The notes below the pieces were generated by a model. That model saw only the letters and a program-made list of their open reading frames with translations, did not search any database and was not told the origin of the DNA. Positions 62,251 to 64,000 of a stretch of DNA of 64,000 bases are shown piece after piece. Origin of the DNA: Vanilla planifolia (lineage: Eukaryota > Streptophyta > Magnoliopsida > Asparagales > Orchidaceae). How positions within the stretch are numbered: position 1 is the first letter of the stretch; each line of letters starts with the position of its first letter. The stretch lies in the NCBI GenBank assembly GCA_023846275.1, contig CM043869.1, forward strand, positions 15,595,501 to 15,659,500, given 5' to 3'. Position numbers and translations under genes: made by a program.

Positions 62251-63632
62251 AAGTTAAGATGATCATATCTTAGATGTCATTTCAAAGAATTATTTGAAAG
62301 ATGTCAAAGATAACAAACTTCACTTATTGACTTTAATTGAAGAGGAAACATATGATTTGTTAACATCTTCACTTTAGTAATATTTCTTCTTTTTAAATCT
62401 TGTAAAAGAAAATAACCATTCTCCATATGCATAATATATTTCTTCTCAATCAATTGCCTAAGACTAATAATGTTACTTTTCATATCAAGAATAAAATATG
62501 CATCTGAAATGATAATTGGAAACCTATTCTCTTTGTAAAATTTTATATTATATTTGCCTTCAACTTTCAAGTTTGATGAGTCTTCAAGACTCACACTTGC
62601 TTGCACATTTTTAATTATATCAAATAGATGCATTTTTTCATACATACGATTGCTTGCTCTTGAGTTAAGAAACTATAAATCTTCTCTTTTGTTATCCTCT
62701 TTTTTAGCCAATAAAGATGTTGACTCTTCTTGTGATGTTTCAGCATAATTTGATTAGTTATTCTTATGCTAATAATCAGAAGCATAATGACTAAAGTTAT
62801 GAAAATTGTAACCTTCAATATTTCTACCTTGTCCTCGACCTCAAGAAGCATTATTTCTTCCTTGCCCATGTTGAGTGTAAGATTGATTAAATTCTGTTGA
62901 GATCTGTTTTGTAAACACCTCTACGATGTCCTAGATATGAACCTCGTCTTCTTCCCCTTGAACTTGAATTCTCTTTTTTCAATGTATTATCTTCTTTCAA
63001 ATTCAATTTTAATTCTAATGCTTGATTAATAGGTGCAACTTCAGCCCTTTTCTTTAGTCGTTGCTCATACACTTGTAAAGAACTCATTAGCTCTTCAATA
63101 GATAAACTACATATATCTTTAGATTCTTCAATTGTTGTTACCATATGCTCAAACATAGGAGTTAAAGAATGAAGTACCTTTTCGATCACACTTACATCAT
63201 CAATTTGTTCTCCATTTTTCTTCATCAAATTCACAATAGCAATCAAGCATGAGACATAATCAGAGATAGTCTCATTTTTATTTATCTTTGATTGCTCAAA
63301 ATCAACTCTAAGGATTTGAATATATACACGTTTCGTACGTTCAACACATTTGAAGATTGTGTTGAGTTTATTCCAAACTTCTTTGCTTATAGTTGCTTCT
63401 GCAACCTTCTCAAAAGTGGCTTCATCAATCCCTTGATATATCAAAAACAATTTATTTTTGTCTTTTTTTTCTAATTTTCTTTCATTAGTTTCTTCTCCGC
63501 TTCAGTAGCATCTGATTAATCAAGGCCATCGATAACAATCTCCCTAAGGTCTTGCGAGACAAGAAGGGCTTTAAATTGAATGCACTAATTATCATAATTG
63601 TCGTTTGTTAATCAGGGAACGATTTGTTGCAT
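62251..63632 (-). mobile_element. copia gag to GAG-pre-integrase region
   Basis: Gag begins near 63,632. Its long readable frame (62,887-63,450) holds the UBN2-type core of copia gag and a basic, arginine-rich end (SRGRRRGSYLGHRRG). The GAG-pre-integrase segment follows at 62,304-62,645, with a SLRQLIEKKYIMHMENGYF stretch. Broken. Confidence 0.85.
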
Positions 63633-63722
63633 AATTCTGAATATTTTAAATAAAAACACCCTTTAAAAAAATACCTCTGCTCTTCTCCCTTCGACGCTGT
63701 AGCTTTCGATCTTCTTCTTCAA

Positions 63723-63734
63723 GCTCTGATACCA
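63723..63734 (-). promoter_or_regulatory. tRNA primer-binding site of the copia element
   Basis: On the minus strand TGGTATCAGAGC, an exact match to the plant initiator-Met primer site, lies six bases after the 5' LTR. Confidence 0.88.
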
Positions 63735-63740
63735 CTTTGA

Positions 63741-64000
63741 CGAAAATAAAATGTTGGAAGAAATTTGAAAATGACAACAAAGAGCCTAAGCAACAGGAAG
63801 ACAAAAAACTAAGAAACTTTTCATTCATGTATTCATAATCATAAAGCAACAATTACATCAATTTATTGGAAAAAAATAACCAATCTCTCAAATATTTGCT
63901 ACTAATTTGAAAGTTTGTTCCTAAATTAAAATTTAAAATTATTTAAACATTTAGATTCTTAAAAATACTAATAAATATTTAAAAATACAAATAAAATATT
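63741..64000 (-). repeat. 5' LTR of the copia element, cut by the window end
   Basis: About 260 of an expected 335 bases are visible and align with 59,309-59,570. Shared words include GTTGGAAGAAATTTGAAAAT and CTTTTCATTCATG. The outer end and the target duplication lie outside the window. Confidence 0.85.

Larger units (their letters stand above)
59309..64000 (-). mobile_element. Ty1/copia element, nearly whole, runs off the window
   Basis: On the minus strand the order is 5' LTR (cut by the window end), primer site, gag, zinc-knuckle/protease, integrase, reverse transcriptase, RNase H, polypurine tract and 3' LTR, over about 4.7 kb. Gag holds YQGIDEATFEKVAEA and ETISDYVSCLIAIVNLMK, typical of plant copia gag. 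Integrase shows ELIHRDICG-like and FIDDFSKK-like parts at 61,950-62,110. Reverse transcriptase and RNase H lie at about 59,700-61,100. It looks structurally complete within the window but is broken many times. It is younger than the gypsy element because its LTRs are still easily aligned. Copia lineage (Tork- or Ivana-like) was not settled. Confidence 0.9.

Noticed and set aside
1-64000. tRNA, rRNA and CRISPR features
   Set aside because: No tRNA T-loop signature in a foldable setting, no rRNA-like stretch and no short regularly spaced repeats with unique spacers were seen by eye. A covariance-model search would settle tRNAs.

Overview
The window looks like intergenic DNA from a very large land-plant genome. 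It is strongly AT-rich and dominated by retrotransposon remains of plant type: Ty3/gypsy with an initiator-Met tRNA primer site, Ty1/copia, and L1-type LINEs that carry DUF4283, zf-RVT and RNase H domains. Most copies are old, broken and nested. A gymnosperm or another repeat-bloated plant fits best, but this is inference. No complete host gene was found, and I saw no tRNA, rRNA or CRISPR array.

Layout. 1-3.7 kb: minus-strand gypsy pol fossil, split by an LTR-like insertion of about 2.35 kb. 3.7-15.3 kb: AT-rich, almost featureless DNA with one GC-richer island (11.03-11.58 kb) and a (TA)n tract. 15.27-25.3 kb: an old plus-strand gypsy element with both LTRs, tRNA primer site, gag, pol and a chromovirus-like C-terminal tail, carrying an unrelated insert between its RNase H and integrase parts. 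25.3-33.0 kb: AT-rich DNA with weak LTR-like pieces. 33.04-41.75 kb: a copia pol fossil whose integrase region is split by a full-length, GC-rich L1-type LINE (33,718-40,661). The 12-bp target site duplication is still perfect. 41.7-46.3 kb: LTR-like AT-rich DNA, two short degenerate repeats and a CACTA-like MITE. 47.4-52.2 kb: a second, much older LINE. 53.37-57.25 kb: four head-to-tail copies of a unit of about 971 bp, nearly identical. Each copy carries the same 69-codon open frame, and a diverged relative lies just downstream at 57.74-58.08 kb. 58.1-59.05 kb: a GC-richer, gene-like island with TATA, E2F-type and telo-box motifs on the minus strand above a short open frame. 59.3-64.0 kb: a minus-strand copia element with LTRs, polypurine tract and primer site; its 5' LTR runs off the window.

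How it fits together: the order of events can be read from the nesting. The copia and gypsy fossils are older. The GC-rich LINE landed in the copia later, and the 971-bp array is the youngest change because its copies have hardly diverged. I found no new multi-gene system. The parts most worth checking are the tandem array with its conserved open frame (weakly pentatricopeptide-like), the tandem monomers at the 5' end of the GC-rich LINE, and the promoter-like island at 58-59 kb.
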